A DNA stretch of 64,000 bases from Microcebus murinus. Its lineage: Eukaryota > Chordata > Mammalia > Primates > Cheirogaleidae. The notes under the pieces were generated by a model. The model did no database searches. It was given only the letters and a program-made list of their open reading frames with translations, and was not told the DNA's origin. The number at the start of each line of letters is the position of its first letter. Position 1 is the stretch's first letter. A program made the position numbers and the translations under genes. The stretch covers positions 19,666,001 to 19,730,000 of the forward strand of contig NC_134129.1 in assembly GCF_040939455.1 (NCBI RefSeq), read 5' to 3'. This document shows, in pieces, positions 13,701-24,326 of the stretch.

Positions 13701-16700
13701 TCACTGAACAAAATATGGGAATTACTACTGATTCATCAAATTCTCTTTCATCTGACACCTCTTTAGTCCACATCTCTCAAGTCCTCCAAAATCCAAATGA
13801 CTGACTTTGCCTAAAGGTAGGGTCAACAAAGTTCATAATTCCCAATGAAAGAGACTACAGGGATAAAGCCAAGGGCCAGATACCTGGCAGAGTGACCTGA
13901 TGACCTTCAATCAGGTCTTCCCTTTTCAAATGTAACACTACACAGCAGTAAAAGGATCTGAAGTAACACATACTTGAGGTAATACTATTCTCTGTCATGT
14001 CTACACTAGTACAATATTAGAGAGTAAGCAGAGGGCACTCAGTAAAAGTCTATTGATAGTAATAAAAACATCCTAATTAGAAAAATGTTTCAAATATAAT
14101 AATGGACTAACTCCCTAGAGAAACAAGAAGGAAATTTATAATACTGTGCTCTTCTATATATCAGAGCTTGTTCCTGAAGAGCTTATTTCTTAAGGAGTCC
14201 TAAATGATCTCCACATAAAATTCGTCATACATATGAAATTGTCAACCGATATATAAATAGCACACACAAAGAACAATTAAAGGAAACAGAATATCCTGGC
14301 ATTAGCAGATACTTAAAATAACCAGAATATGCACTTATCTTCCAGTAATTTTTCTTTCAACATAGAGATAGACTTTAGTTTAAAAATATTTTGGCCCTTA
14401 ACTTTTGAATTTGTGAGCTCCTCACCTGCAAATACCATTGGTTTCGCTGATTTAAACCCAGGCAAGGGCTCCACTGGTTGTTTATGTAAATATAATGTAT
14501 CTCCTATTTGTGCTTCAGTGACATCTTTCATCCCAGCAATCAGATAGCCCACCTGTCCTGCATATCTAAATAAAATTATCATATGCAAATATTTACTGCT
14601 TTAAGGTTTCAAGTGCATACTCACAATTAGTTCTACCTTTCCAGGGAACTATCACACACTTTCCAAATAAAACCTCATCAAACTGAAAACAAGTGTGACA
14701 TATCATTTCTCAAACCCTAAACCTTATTAGCAAAAGAACAAACACACCATGCCTTACAATCCAGTACCCAAGGACCTCTGCACCACAAGCCGCACAGTAA
14801 TAAAAGCCTTCTTCATGCCTCTGCCCATCTTTGCAAATTAAACAACACTTTCTAAATATATTGTAAATACAGTGCAACTGATAAGGGCAGAAGAACAGTA
14901 CACTACTTATAATGTCTATTGTATTAACATTAATGAATTGTGTTTAAAAATGTTCAACAAAGGAAAAAAAGGTAAATTTTTAACCAAGCAGAAAAATATG
15001 AACTCAACAAACCTGACATTTGATATTCCCTCTTATAGAAAAGGAACAAATTCTAAGATTTCAGAATTTAAGCTTAAAGAAAAAATTCCCAAACAGTAAC
15101 AAACTATTTAAACTTAGGATGAGGCATAAGGACCTAAAATAAAGATGTGAGAATGTTCGATATGTATGGCAGATTACAAACAGATTTTAAAGTATTTTAG
15201 TAAAATTAAAAGCAGACTTTCTGCCTCAAATAAAAAATGTAATGAACATATGCTATTTTTAAACATACAACACTAGACCCTCAAATGTGATCTATGTAGT
15301 TGTCTGGCTCAATACTTTATATACACAGATGAGGAAACAGGACCTTAGAAAGCACAAACTATGTGCCCATGATCATGTCTCCTCATTCATTACCTGATAT
15401 GGATGAGGCACTCAATAAGTAGTCGTTTTATAAGTGAACTCAGATCTGTTTTTCTAATGCGTACTATGCCTTGCACCTTGCTAGCCCCACTCCCCAAGAA
15501 TTTTAATCAAGGTTTTACCTTTAATTCCACGCTAAAGAATTATCAAGGTTTCTATACTACACCTTTATGTTAGAAAATCTAGTTAGTTATAAAGAAATTA
15601 AATGTAAAAAATGATACCTAATATGGATACAGATGGTTGGAACTCTTTCATAGTCTCATCAAATACATCAGCAGAGGACCCAACCTACACTCAATCTTAA
15701 AAATTGGTCTTGACTAGTCATGAAGAATAAAAATACATCAATTATAATTTATATCCATTGACGTTTCTACTGTCCTTCATGCCTGAGATTCCTTGTGACA
15801 GCATTCGTTGTATAGCTGCATTAAATAAGGGTTTTTTTTTTAAGCTACCAAATTAGGATCATTCTAAGCACACCAAGTTAAGAAAAAGATAGAAAAAGAA
15901 ACACATACCAATGTATTTTAATGAATTACTAATGCAGATTACTTACAATTTCTGAGTTGACTGTTCATTAGGATTCAAAATTCCTACTTCGTTAACTTCA
16001 TATGTCTTTTGCGTATGTGCAGATACAATTTTATCTCCTTTGGAAACAACTCCATCAAATAACGCCACATTGGCTATCACACCTCTGTACTGGTCAAAGG
16101 TGGAGTCAAATACCAGAGCTCTCAGGGGATTTTTGCGATGCACTTTAGGACTAGTAAATATAAGTAAAAAACAAATACATACATACTAAATTACAATCTT
16201 AATAAAACGCCTATTTTCAACTGAGATATTGTACTTAATCTATTATATTTCTTGAGAAAGGTTGATACTCAACAGCCAAAATAAAAGGACCTTTTTCATA
16301 AAATATGGTACATTAGATTTAATTCAACCTCTAGTTTTAAATTTTTTAATTAACTTATGAATATATTTGTTCAGTATAAAGCAAAGAACAATAATTGCCA
16401 ATGTACTGAAGTCTCTTTATTATGATTGTCAAGAAGAGATTCCTATCATCCTTCCTATTTTAATTTCTGTACTGTATTTGCCTTTTATATATATTACTAA
16501 AAGCAAATAAATTTATTCTTCCTGACAGCAAAAGTATTTGCCATAAAAATTAAGCTAAAATAACATTATCACATTGTTAAGTCTTTGAACTATTAAGTAT
16601 AGGTGAGCTATAGTACAAACATAGCAAAATACTTACGGGGGTATTCTTTCAATAACTGCCTGAAGAACACTTTCAACATTTGTTCCAAGTTTAGCAGAAA

Positions 16701-19700
16701 TCTAAAAATATACATATGAAAAAAACAAGCATGTAAAGACTGTATTTTTCTATCCTGATGACTTGTGACTTATGATCAGAAGGAAGAAAGAATTCTAACA
16801 GTTATCAATCTGTTTGAAAAACACAGCAAAAAGAAAAGCACAAAGCAAATAATAAATTGACAAATACTTCTTTTTTCATTATGGTTATGTGTTTCTATGT
16901 TCTAGGATTGAATTACAAGAGCATTCTGACTATAGTACAGAAAGAGCAATGGACTAAGAGTTCAAAAAATCTGGCTAACAATCATGTTGTCTCTGATGGA
17001 GTATTTCACTTTGACCAAGACCTGTCTCCTTGAGCTTTAATTTCCTCATCTGAAAAATAAAGTGATTATTCATATTCTGCCTAAATCTCAAGGTTGCTGT
17101 GTGAATAGAATGTATTTGGACGACATGCAACTACAAGGCATATTACTGTTTTATTGTTCTCACACTAGAAAAGCAAGCCAAGACTCAAGCCACATGCCTA
17201 TGCCTGACCTTGGTCATCACCAGTAGTAAATGGACTGTCTCTGAAATCTTGACTTCAAACCTCTTACCCTTCAAACCCAGTCTAGACCAGGATTTTTCAA
17301 CCTCAGCACTACTGACAATTTGGGCCAGATAACTCTTTGTTTTGGGAGCCTGTCCTGCCTTACAGGATGTTCAGCAGCAACCAGGGAATCACACTGACCT
17401 ACAAGATGCTAGTAGCACCCCTCCCAAGTGGTGGCAACCCAAAATGTTTCCAGACATAATCCAGTATCCCTGGTGGTTGGGGGCCATGGGGGGACCAATC
17501 ACTACTGAAAACTATTGCTCTAGACTCTTAGTACCCTCTTTACAACAGGCCTTACCTTCTAATCTATTCGATAGCCTATTTTATGATGGTATCCATTAGT
17601 GCCCCCACTCCCTTTCCATACTGTCCCAGCTGGGACTCCAAGATAATGCTGTTCAGAATCATCCTGTACAATCACTTTCTATTCTCTCCCTGTCAAAAAG
17701 CAGCTGGCAAAAGCTTCAACCTTGACTGCATCCAATGATGTGCCTTTTCTATTCCTATTCCAGAGCAGATTAATTACTGGAGGAAAAATCAAATAAATAG
17801 CCTGGTTGATTTCTTGAGTCTGACAACAAGCTGCCTATGGGCAGCCTTGCTTCTTTCAAATTTATCTCCAATATCAAGGAATATAATTTAATGCAGTGCA
17901 TATTTTGAAACTGATTCTTAATTTATTAATTTTAAATGGAGGGCTGTAGACAGTACTCAGTTTAGCACTGAATGTTAGGTTTGATATGTTACGTTGTTTC
18001 CTCCTAGATTATAAGCTCCTTAGTGATTTCACATCTGGGCCATTACTGCTAACTGGACTCCCTGTACCTCTTCTTGTACTCCTCCAATCCATCCTCTATA
18101 AGACAACATGAATGACTGTTTTATTTCCCTTTCTTGTTTAAAATCTTTTCATAATCTCAGAATAATTTTCAAACTCTTTAGCAAAGGAAAACAGTCCCAG
18201 CATGACTCGATCTCTACATACCCCTAACAAAGCCTTCTCACCCAACTTGCCTCCTCCTCTCTGTTCCTTACACATGCCAAATCCTATCCTGATTTAGGTT
18301 CTTTATACTTGCTCTTTTCTCTTCCTGGAATTCTTTCCTCAGAACTATTCACTCCTTCAGGTCTCAGTTTATTAGAGAAGCTTTCCCTAAGTTAGTCCAT
18401 GTCACAGCATCTCTCTGAGAGAAAAAAAAAAAAAAGATTTTTTTTCATTGTTACTTATGGTATTTCACCTACAGTAAAATTTGTTGAATGAATTTCCTTG
18501 ACAGTATCTGTCCTATTCAATCATTCCCACGCTTACTTCTCTGTTTGCTTATTTACTGACTGACTGTAGAGGCAAGGGTCTTGTGCATCTTGTTCACTGC
18601 TATAGCCCTAGTTGTCCAACACCAAATAAATACCCAAATGCATTTTGTGAAGATTAAAACCAGAAGTTAATTATACTTTAATATCATACTATCTAAGATA
18701 TACAACCAAATGTAATTCCAGTTGGATACCTTATAATGAGGTCCCTATATAATAAAAATACATTAAATTCTATACATATAAAAAATTATTACTTTATTCA
18801 GTTTGTAAGTAATCATCCTTTGTTTAAATTAAAAAATAAATAAATAACCCCTACTCTTTCAAAAACCAGATGAGATTTGAAAGAAAAACATTATACTGCT
18901 GCACTGACATAACTTACTATAGTACTATGCACTTACGGCAGTTTGGCTGTGGCGATTTAACAAGAAAATCATCATTTGAAAGGAGAGTAAAAATTCAAAT
19001 TTAAAACAGTATCAACTTTGATATAAATAAAACCTACTGTTTCCTAGCATTACCACAGCTAGCTTTTTTATAAAATAGGTTTTTGTCAATTCCAATAATG
19101 ATACATACAACTACCTTTAAATTAGTTTGAACCTGCTCTTCAAACATAATATTCTCATAGAGGCAAAATGGTATACAAGAAATAATACTGCAGGAAGTTT
19201 GAGAAGGCCTGTTTTAGTCTGGGCATACTGACTAACTAAACTTGTGATGTTAGGAAAGTGGTAAATCTTTGAGCTTTAATTCCTTTAACTGTAGCATTGT
19301 AATAATACAGTATCAAAAGGGTTTCTGATAGAAGCAATCAAATAATAGTAAAAGAACTCTGCAAAACCATGAAAAAAACTATATCATGCTAGGTTATCAA
19401 ATACCACAAAATTTCGCTTTTTAAAAAAGTATAATCTTTTCCAAAACAAGGTATTTTACCTTGATACATTCATCACTTGGAATATCAAACACTTTTTCAA
19501 TTTGTTTTTCAACCCTTTCAGGATCAGCATTCTTCAAATCTATCTTTAAAAATAAAAACATTATGTGTTAGTATAATAAAAATAAATAGTATTAACAGTA
19601 TTTGAATGGTTAAAAGATTGCCTGCTTTAAACTAACTGACCCCTCTAAGATTTTTTTTAAAGTATTAAAAAATAATATATATACAAGCAATACAATTTAA

Positions 19701-22700
19701 CAAGTATGACTACTGAAAAATATCAGATAACAGAACATGCAAAAAACTTAAGCAGTTAGCTACTCAACGCAGAAGAATTCAGTAGTAATTTATCAATTAG
19801 CACCATGGGCACTGATTTTAAAAGTTAAACACAAGTCTGACAAGCTTTCTTACCTGTGACCTTTCTTTTTCAAAACTTAACTCCAAAATCAAGAAATGTT
19901 AATTTAACTCAATGCAGATTTTAAAATTAAAATTCTTAATGTATTAATTTTAAAACATAAAATGGAGGTTGGTAGACAGAACTCAGTTTAGCGCTGAATT
20001 GTTTCCTCCTGTATCACAAGCTCCTTTTCTTTCCTATGTGAAGTTTAGTACAACAGACATGTTTTTTTCTGTTGTGCATTCCTTTCCTACAGAAATGGCC
20101 TTCCAGTACCCCATGTAGTTCAGGGGACTATCTTCTCAACTATGTTTGAAGGTATAGGAGTTTCAGTTGCAATTCTGTTATATGCAATTCAAAGAGATAA
20201 ATCCCACCAGCACATTTAATAAATAGGTGGAGATCTCTAATATAATATATAGTACACCTGATATTTTAACACTAAATGTACTTTTAGGAAGTGAAAATAA
20301 TAAATAGCAGGGCTGTCTCATTATACTTACCTTGTTTATAACTGGAATTACTGACAGCTGTGCTTCAAAGGCAAGAAAGAAGTTTGCTACAGTTTGGGCT
20401 TGAATACCCTGGAAATATCAAGACACAAGACACTGATATGACAACCATCCAGCACAAAACTTGTAATTCAAGACCATTCCACACATCTTTATCAAAACTG
20501 AGATTTTGCATAACTCTAATAATAAAATTAAACAAAAATGCCATATATCTGTCTTTCATACTTTTCTCTCCATCTTACGTCTTGGGGGTCAAAACGAAGA
20601 TGGCTGATGGTAAAGCAATAACCAGATCAAGCAGGGCGGTCCACCAGACACTCGCTACTAAGTTGGAGATAGGAAGCCTCAAGCAGAGGTACAGGGCAAA
20701 CGAGCTGAGGTACCTATACATCCAGGCCTATGGATCATTCCCTGTGATAATTCCTTTTCTGTTCAGGAAGCAGTTATGAGAGGGCCCATTCTATGGCAGG
20801 AACTGTGTCAGACACTGAAGACACAAAGATAAAACATGGACTCAAGGACCTCAAAGCCTACTAGAGGGCACAGTCACATAGCACAGTCTATAAAGCCCAG
20901 TATCTAAGGTACAGACTGACTTTTCCTGGCAGGATCAGGAAAAGCTTACCACCACCACGGCGTACCCTTTGGGTTTTGAATAAAGAGTTTGTAAGAAACC
21001 GAGACATATCAAAAGCTTACTTTAATATATAATGGATCTTATATGGTAATTGGCTGATTATGTTTTTATGATTTATACCACAAAAGAACTTGGTAATGTT
21101 ATTTGATTTTCTTTAAACCTAACACTTTCCGAATTACTGCCTTAAAATCACCTAAAAATGATCTGAAAACTAAAGATTTATTTCCAAGCTGTCCTTGGAA
21201 TTGATATGGAAACCTCAGATTAAAAACTGCTAGAATTGAAGATGGGTTTTTGTTCTTTTTTTTGGCAGGATACACAGAGACATGACATCGTATTTCAACA
21301 AAAATGCAATCTTTTGAACAATTCTTCCAATCACTTTTCAAATATTAAAAGATGAACAGTCAATTTCACAGAACACTTTAATGTAATAAAACTCCAAGTT
21401 AACAGGATCAAGGAATACAGTTTTGAATAATACAATAAATCTATTTTTTTCAAACACAAAAATTCTATTTCCCCCCAAAATTTTAAGCCTCTTGAAACAA
21501 TCAAGAAGGCATGTGACATCACATGCAGAACATACAAAATGAAAAACACCTACCTCATTTGCATCAACCACAAGTAGAACACCCTGGCAAGCAGAAAGTG
21601 ACCTGGACACTTCATAACTAAAATCAACATGGCCCTGAGAAACAAAAAATATTGACACCTCTAAATGTTAGCTGTAATTTTTTTAGGAAGGGGCATTATG
21701 GCAAAGCTACTGACTCTACTTTAAGTTGTTCAATATAGGTTTCTGTTTTTTTAGCCTGCACTTTTGAACAATTTACATTTAACACAAGAACACTGAGAAA
21801 GCAAAAAGAAAATGTAGATGTTTAATATTCAGTTTAAAAATTAAGGATTTGTCTTCACTATTAACACAAGGTTGACTTTAACAATATAAGTAAAATTCAT
21901 ATTAAACTTACTGGTGTATCAATGAGATTTAAAAGGTATTGTTTTCCTTCACAATTGTAAAAAAGAGATGCTGTCTGTGCTTTAACAGTGATTCCTCTTT
22001 CTCGTTCCACTTGCAATTTATCAAGAACCTGCTTATTATTCTTTGTTTTATCAATTGTCCCTACAAAAAGAAACACTTATTGATATTTCTCTGGACTTTA
22101 AAACAAAGAGTATTACATATAAAATTAAGACCAAAATTTAATACGGCGTGGAAAAAGTAATTCCCAATTACTCACAGCTATTAAGTATATAATATAAAAT
22201 GAAAATACCTGTTAGTTCTAGGAGCCTGTCTGCTAAAGTACTTTTGCCATGATCCACATGTGCAATAATACTGAAATTTCTGGTATTTTCAACAGGAAAT
22301 CCAGACATGTCAAGTTTTTCCTAAAAATAAGAGAGAAATATTAAATTTAGGAGTATAAATTTTGCATAAAAGTATACTATTTTTTAAAAACAATTTCATT
22401 TCTAGCACTTATATTGTTGACATTATTCTGACAATAAAGACATGTATGGTAAGTAAGCTCACAAACTACTGGAAATTGGTATTCAAGTAAAATATACCAG
22501 TTCTTTCGTACTCTAAACATTTTATCCAATAAAAGCTATATGTAGTAATCAGCAAAAAACATGAAACTATAATGGAAGTTTTCTTTTTATAACTGCCCCA
22601 ATATAAGGCACATAATAAAAGTACATTCATATCTGAAAGAAATTCTGCCAAAAAAAACCCAAAAAACTCATCCTGATGTTTGCCCTATAGATGGTCATAT

Positions 22701-24274
22701 CTTTTGCCCTTCAATTCAAAAGGTAAACAAAACTCTACCATGTTTAAGAACCTGGAATTGCAATACAAATCCACTTTTAAAACCACAGACCTATTAGAAA
22801 AAATGGCTAATTATAATAAAGTCTGATTTTTCCACCTACTTTATAGCTTTCTGCCTAAACTATATGTATCTCTTCATGGTTATGTAGTTTTATGTAAGAG
22901 TTGCTGAACCCTCACCTTCTCCAACCACAAGAACATTGAGTCAAAATCACAGAGGTTTGCTCTGGTTGAGGTAAAATAATATAATAAAACAAACAGAAGT
23001 TAAGACATTACCCAGCACTTCTTGCATCCCAGGTACGGGTCTAAAAAGTTCCAGCCTTATATACACAAACCTCACAAATAAGCCATTGGATGTTCTATTA
23101 CTGTGTTTCCCCGAAAATAAGACATGGTCTTATATTTATTTTTCCTCAAGAAGACACCCTAGGGCTGTGTTATTTCAGGGCATGTGTTATTGTTTTTAAG
23201 GACGATACAACAATCTACATTTACTCAAATAGAGTTAAGTCGTCTTCTTCTGGAACATGATCCTAACTCTCCAAACTCCGAATTCCATCCTGAATTTCTT
23301 GTGACTCTATTTCCTTTAGAACCAATGGCCCCCATCTCTCCTGTGGAGCACTAGAGCTCTCACAGGGCAGATGAGAAGGGCTGCTCCTCCTCTTTCCCGC
23401 TCTGCCAGGACATGCATGGGTTGGGTTGTGCAGATGTGCTGCATAGCCACGCCCACCACTGGGTCTTATTTTATGGGTAGGTCTTATTTTCCGGGAAACA
23501 CGGCCATATCTCATTCAACAAATAAAGCAGCAGAGCCTCAAAGAAGTAACTTGCCCAAGTCACATAGCTAACAAGCTGCCGGGAAATAAAAGTGATATTA
23601 GCAGCTTCCCTGATAGGCTTTCAGGAAAATTAAATAAATCAATACACGCAAAGCTCTATGACCAATGCTTGGCATAAACTAACAGACGCATCAGCTAACA
23701 CCGCCAATCAGAAACCGTAGGACAGGGATCCTCAAACTACAGCTGGTGGGCCACCTGCCGCCCACCCAGGACATTTATCTGGCCCCAGGTGTGTTGCCTG
23801 TCCTGCTTAGCAGCCGACTGCTCCCGGGGCCCACAGTGCGCATGTGTGGAATGTGCCCCAACTCTCCAACGGCCTTCCCACGGGTCTGAGGGACAGTGAA
23901 CTGGCCCCCGTTTTAAAAGTTTGAGGACCCCTGGTCTAGGAAGTTCAGTGAGTCGCCCAAGGTCACACCGGTGAGAGGTGGGAGGTCCCATGCAGGAGCC
24001 CCAGCAATTTCCCCGCTCTCTGCTCTGCTTCCCTTTGCAGATCCCAAGAGGGATTCACGGCCACTCCCAGGAAAGCCTGCCGATTCCAAGATCACAGGGG
24101 CACTCCGAAGTTTTAAGAAAGTGGCTCCTCGGTCACCTTGAGGTCCGCGGAGCTGAAGCGCCTGGCTGCGGGCTCGCGGGATGGCGCAGGTCGAGGCCCC
24201 GGCAGGCGCCGGCGCGCGGCCCACAGCGCGAGCGCATGCCCGCGCCCCCAGCCCGGACCCAAGACGGTCCACAT
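4619..24274 (-). CDS. GUF1: GUF1, mitochondrial LepA/EF4-type translation GTPase (17 coding exons)
   Basis: Joined minus-strand exons: 24274-24137, 22320-22209, 22060-21912, 21634-21554, 20408-20331, 19543-19460, 16701-16637, 16150-15947, 14565-14426, 13437-13314, 12964-12832, 12146-12003, 11100-10967, 8162-8061, 7232-7113, 5490-5454, 4756-4619. The sum is 1983 nt, 660 residues plus stop, with no frameshift or internal stop; human GUF1 is about 669. The family is a GTPase that binds mitochondrial ribosomes at the inner membrane matrix face and supports accurate or stress-tolerant translation. Residues 1-46 are Arg/Ala-rich with an RRFSSA motif, as in a matrix targeting peptide. GTPase motifs: AHVDHGKST (66-74), RGIT (105-108), DTPGH (131-135), NKID (185-188), SAK (216-218). 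The EF-Tu-like domain II (about 245-330) and EF-G-like domains follow. The LepA-specific C-terminal domain (about 552-658) contains AKCYGGD (613-619). All introns are GT-AG. The alternative start sites seen are out of frame. Confidence 0.97.
5454..5490 (-). CDS. GUF1: GUF1 exon 16 (37-nt micro-like exon)
   Basis: Very short exon: one base completing Thr603, then [12 protein letters not shown]. Acceptor TTTTACAG, donor GTACGT. The frame joins exon 15 (..RET) to exon 17 (YGGD..). P606 stands where Ala is expected. Confidence 0.93.
7113..7232 (-). CDS. GUF1: GUF1 exon 15
   Basis: [20 protein letters not shown], then [20 protein letters not shown]. Conserved PRQ.FE..IQAAIG is present. N596 replaces the Ser expected in IGSKIIARE. 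Donor GTGAGT. Confidence 0.95.
8061..8162 (-). CDS. GUF1: GUF1 exon 14
   Basis: [20 protein letters not shown], then [15 protein letters not shown]. It leads into the LepA-specific C-terminal domain. Acceptor CTCATTAG, donor GTAAGT. Confidence 0.96.
8163..10966 (-). other. GUF1: GUF1 intron 13
   Basis: A 2.8-kb intron. It holds a hAT insertion (10663-10852) and a probable MIR fragment near 8610-8710 (TGTGAGGAGTAAATGATTTA, then CACTTAGAGCAGTGCCTAG). The remainder shows nothing recognised. Confidence 0.6.
10663..10852 (+). mobile_element. hAT-family non-autonomous transposon, copy 1
   Basis: Starts CAGGTGTCCTCAAACTAC and ends GTTTGAGGACCCCTG, an imperfect terminal inverted repeat. It is flanked by a perfect 8-bp duplication CCTTAGAG at 10655-10662 and 10853-10860, the hallmark of hAT insertion. 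It is 190 bp long with no coding capacity and sits in GUF1 intron 13. Confidence 0.88.
10967..11100 (-). CDS. GUF1: GUF1 exon 13
   Basis: [20 protein letters not shown], then [20 protein letters not shown] and [20 protein letters not shown] is the EF-G C-like segment of LepA. Donor GTAAAG. Confidence 0.96.
12003..12146 (-). CDS. GUF1: GUF1 exon 12
   Basis: 48 codons from [20 protein letters not shown] to KIMMLCQ, including [17 protein letters not shown]. Donor GTATAA. Confidence 0.96.
12832..12964 (-). CDS. GUF1: GUF1 exon 11
   Basis: [20 protein letters not shown], then [20 protein letters not shown] and [14 protein letters not shown] is the LepA/EF-G signature. Donor GTACTA. Confidence 0.96.
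13314..13437 (-). CDS. GUF1: GUF1 exon 10
   Basis: [20 protein letters not shown], then [20 protein letters not shown] and W. This is the EF-G domain III-like segment. Donor GTAAGA. Confidence 0.96.
14426..14565 (-). CDS. GUF1: GUF1 exon 9
   Basis: [20 protein letters not shown], then [20 protein letters not shown] and KPMVFA. The GDT..PGF..KPMVFA series is typical of LepA. Donor GTGAGG. Confidence 0.96.
15947..16150 (-). CDS. GUF1: GUF1 exon 8 (domain II)
   Basis: [20 protein letters not shown], then [20 protein letters not shown] and the beta-barrel segment to residue 303. It matches EF-Tu-like domain II of LepA. 204 nt, donor GTAAGT. Confidence 0.96.
16637..16701 (-). CDS. GUF1: GUF1 exon 7 (G5 motif)
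   Basis: [20 protein letters not shown] followed by P and two bases. SAK is the G5 guanine-specificity motif. Donor GTAAGT. Confidence 0.95.
16945..17125 (+). repeat. MIR SINE fragment
   Basis: MIR-like series: GACTAAGAGTTCAAAAAATC, then TTGAGCTTTAATTTCCTCAT, then CTGAAAAATAAAGTGATTAT and GGTTGCTGTGTGAATAGAAT. Confidence 0.65.
17287..17515 (-). mobile_element. MER5A-like hAT-Charlie relic
   Basis: Diverged antisense copy: TTTTTCAACCTCAGCACTAC at one end, GGATGTTCAGCAGCAACC and AAATGTTTCCAGACATAATC internally, in MER5A order. An open frame across this stretch is not a gene. Confidence 0.7.
18050..18620. repeat. L2-like relic
   Basis: Contains CTGGAATTCTTTCCTCAG, CTCCTTCAGGTCTCAGTTTA and AGAAGCTTTCCCTAAG in the order of the ancient L2 3' region. 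The family is mammal-wide and old. Confidence 0.55.
19460..19543 (-). CDS. GUF1: GUF1 exon 6
   Basis: 28 codons: [20 protein letters not shown], then IPSDECIK. It completes NKID. Acceptor TTTAAAG, donor GTAAAA. Confidence 0.96.
20331..20408 (-). CDS. GUF1: GUF1 exon 5
   Basis: 26 codons: [20 protein letters not shown], then IPVINK. It ends inside the G4 motif, so an intron separates NK from ID. Donor GTAAGT. Confidence 0.96.
21554..21634 (-). CDS. GUF1: GUF1 exon 4 (switch II)
   Basis: 27 codons: [20 protein letters not shown] through VVDANE. It completes DTPGH. Donor GTAGGT, phase 0 at both ends. Confidence 0.96.
21912..22060 (-). CDS. GUF1: GUF1 exon 3 (switch I)
   Basis: Encodes [17 protein letters not shown], then [12 protein letters not shown] (G2) and LLNLIDTP, the start of the G3 motif. 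Donor GTAAGT. It is 149 nt long and ends at phase 0. Confidence 0.96.
22209..22320 (-). CDS. GUF1: GUF1 exon 2 (P-loop)
   Basis: Acceptor TTATTTTTAG, donor GTATTT. It encodes residues 47-83 plus one base and carries the P-loop [16 protein letters not shown]. The normally conserved IRN before the P-loop region reads TRN here (T59). Confidence 0.96.
23101..23503 (-). mobile_element. Tc1/mariner-type TA-flanked DNA transposon, copy A
   Basis: Begins CTGTGTTTCCCCGAAAATAA after TA (23099-23100) and ends with the inverted motif TTATTTTCCGGGAAACACGG. The right-hand TA is mutated. Read on the minus strand it carries the same acidic reading frame (near [14 protein letters not shown]) as copies B-D. 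Confidence 0.8.
23520..23640 (+). repeat. MIR fragment
   Basis: AGAGCCTCAAAGAAGTAACT, then TGCCCAAGTCACATAGCTAA match the MIR 3' half. It is split off next to transposon copy A. Confidence 0.6.
23723..23933 (+). mobile_element. hAT-family non-autonomous transposon, copy 2
   Basis: Starts CAGGGATCCTCAAACTAC and ends GTTTGAGGACCCCTG. Flanks CCGTAGGA and GTCTAGGA match at 6 of 8 positions, so the 8-bp duplication has decayed. It is the same family and orientation as copy 1, and about 200 bp from GUF1 exon 1. Confidence 0.82.
24137..24274 (-). CDS. GUF1: GUF1 exon 1 (start, mitochondrial presequence)
   Basis: ATG at 24274 begins [10 protein letters not shown] and the exon ends FSSADLK before the donor GTGACC. 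The start was chosen for its match to the MWT.. start of the family and the Arg-rich, acid-poor leader. Base -3 is G. The exon is GC-rich and lies in the CpG island. It encodes 46 residues, phase 0. Confidence 0.92.
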
Positions 24275-24293
24275 GCCCCGGGCGGCGAAGGTG

Positions 24294-24326
24294 TCAGGAG
24301 AGGGTCCCGGGAGGCAACAGCGCCAT
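24294..24326 (-). promoter_or_regulatory. Short upstream ORF in GUF1 leader
   Basis: ATG at 24326 (minus strand) in the context GCAATGG, with G at -3 and +4, opens a 10-codon frame ending TGA at 24294. That is 19 bases before the main ATG and in another frame. It matters only if transcription starts upstream of 24326. Confidence 0.5.

Larger units (their letters stand above)
11101..16636 (-). other. GUF1: GUF1 introns 7-12
   Basis: Intronic sequence between the exons listed separately. It is AT-rich. A weak MIR3-like stretch is seen near 15310-15400. No other element was recognised. Confidence 0.55.
16702..19459 (-). other. GUF1: GUF1 intron 6
   Basis: A 2.8-kb intron containing a MIR (about 16945-17125), a MER5A-like hAT relic (about 17287-17515) and an L2-like stretch (about 18050-18620). 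The rest is unremarkable AT-rich sequence. Confidence 0.6.
19544..22208 (-). other. GUF1: GUF1 introns 2-5
   Basis: Introns between exons 2 and 6. A stretch at about 20575-20990 is less AT-rich than its surroundings and has an open frame antisense to intron 4 and exon 5, but I recognise no protein in it. Confidence 0.5.
22321..24136 (-). other. GUF1: GUF1 intron 1
   Basis: Contains a TA-flanked DNA transposon (23101-23503), a short MIR fragment (about 23520-23640) and a hAT element (23723-23933). GC content rises toward the promoter. Confidence 0.65.

Noticed and set aside
17342..17599. 85-codon frame
   Set aside because: Lies in a MER5A-like transposon relic.
20360..20779. 139-codon plus-strand frame
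   Set aside because: It overlaps GUF1 exon 5 on the opposite strand and continues into intron; no motif or family similarity.
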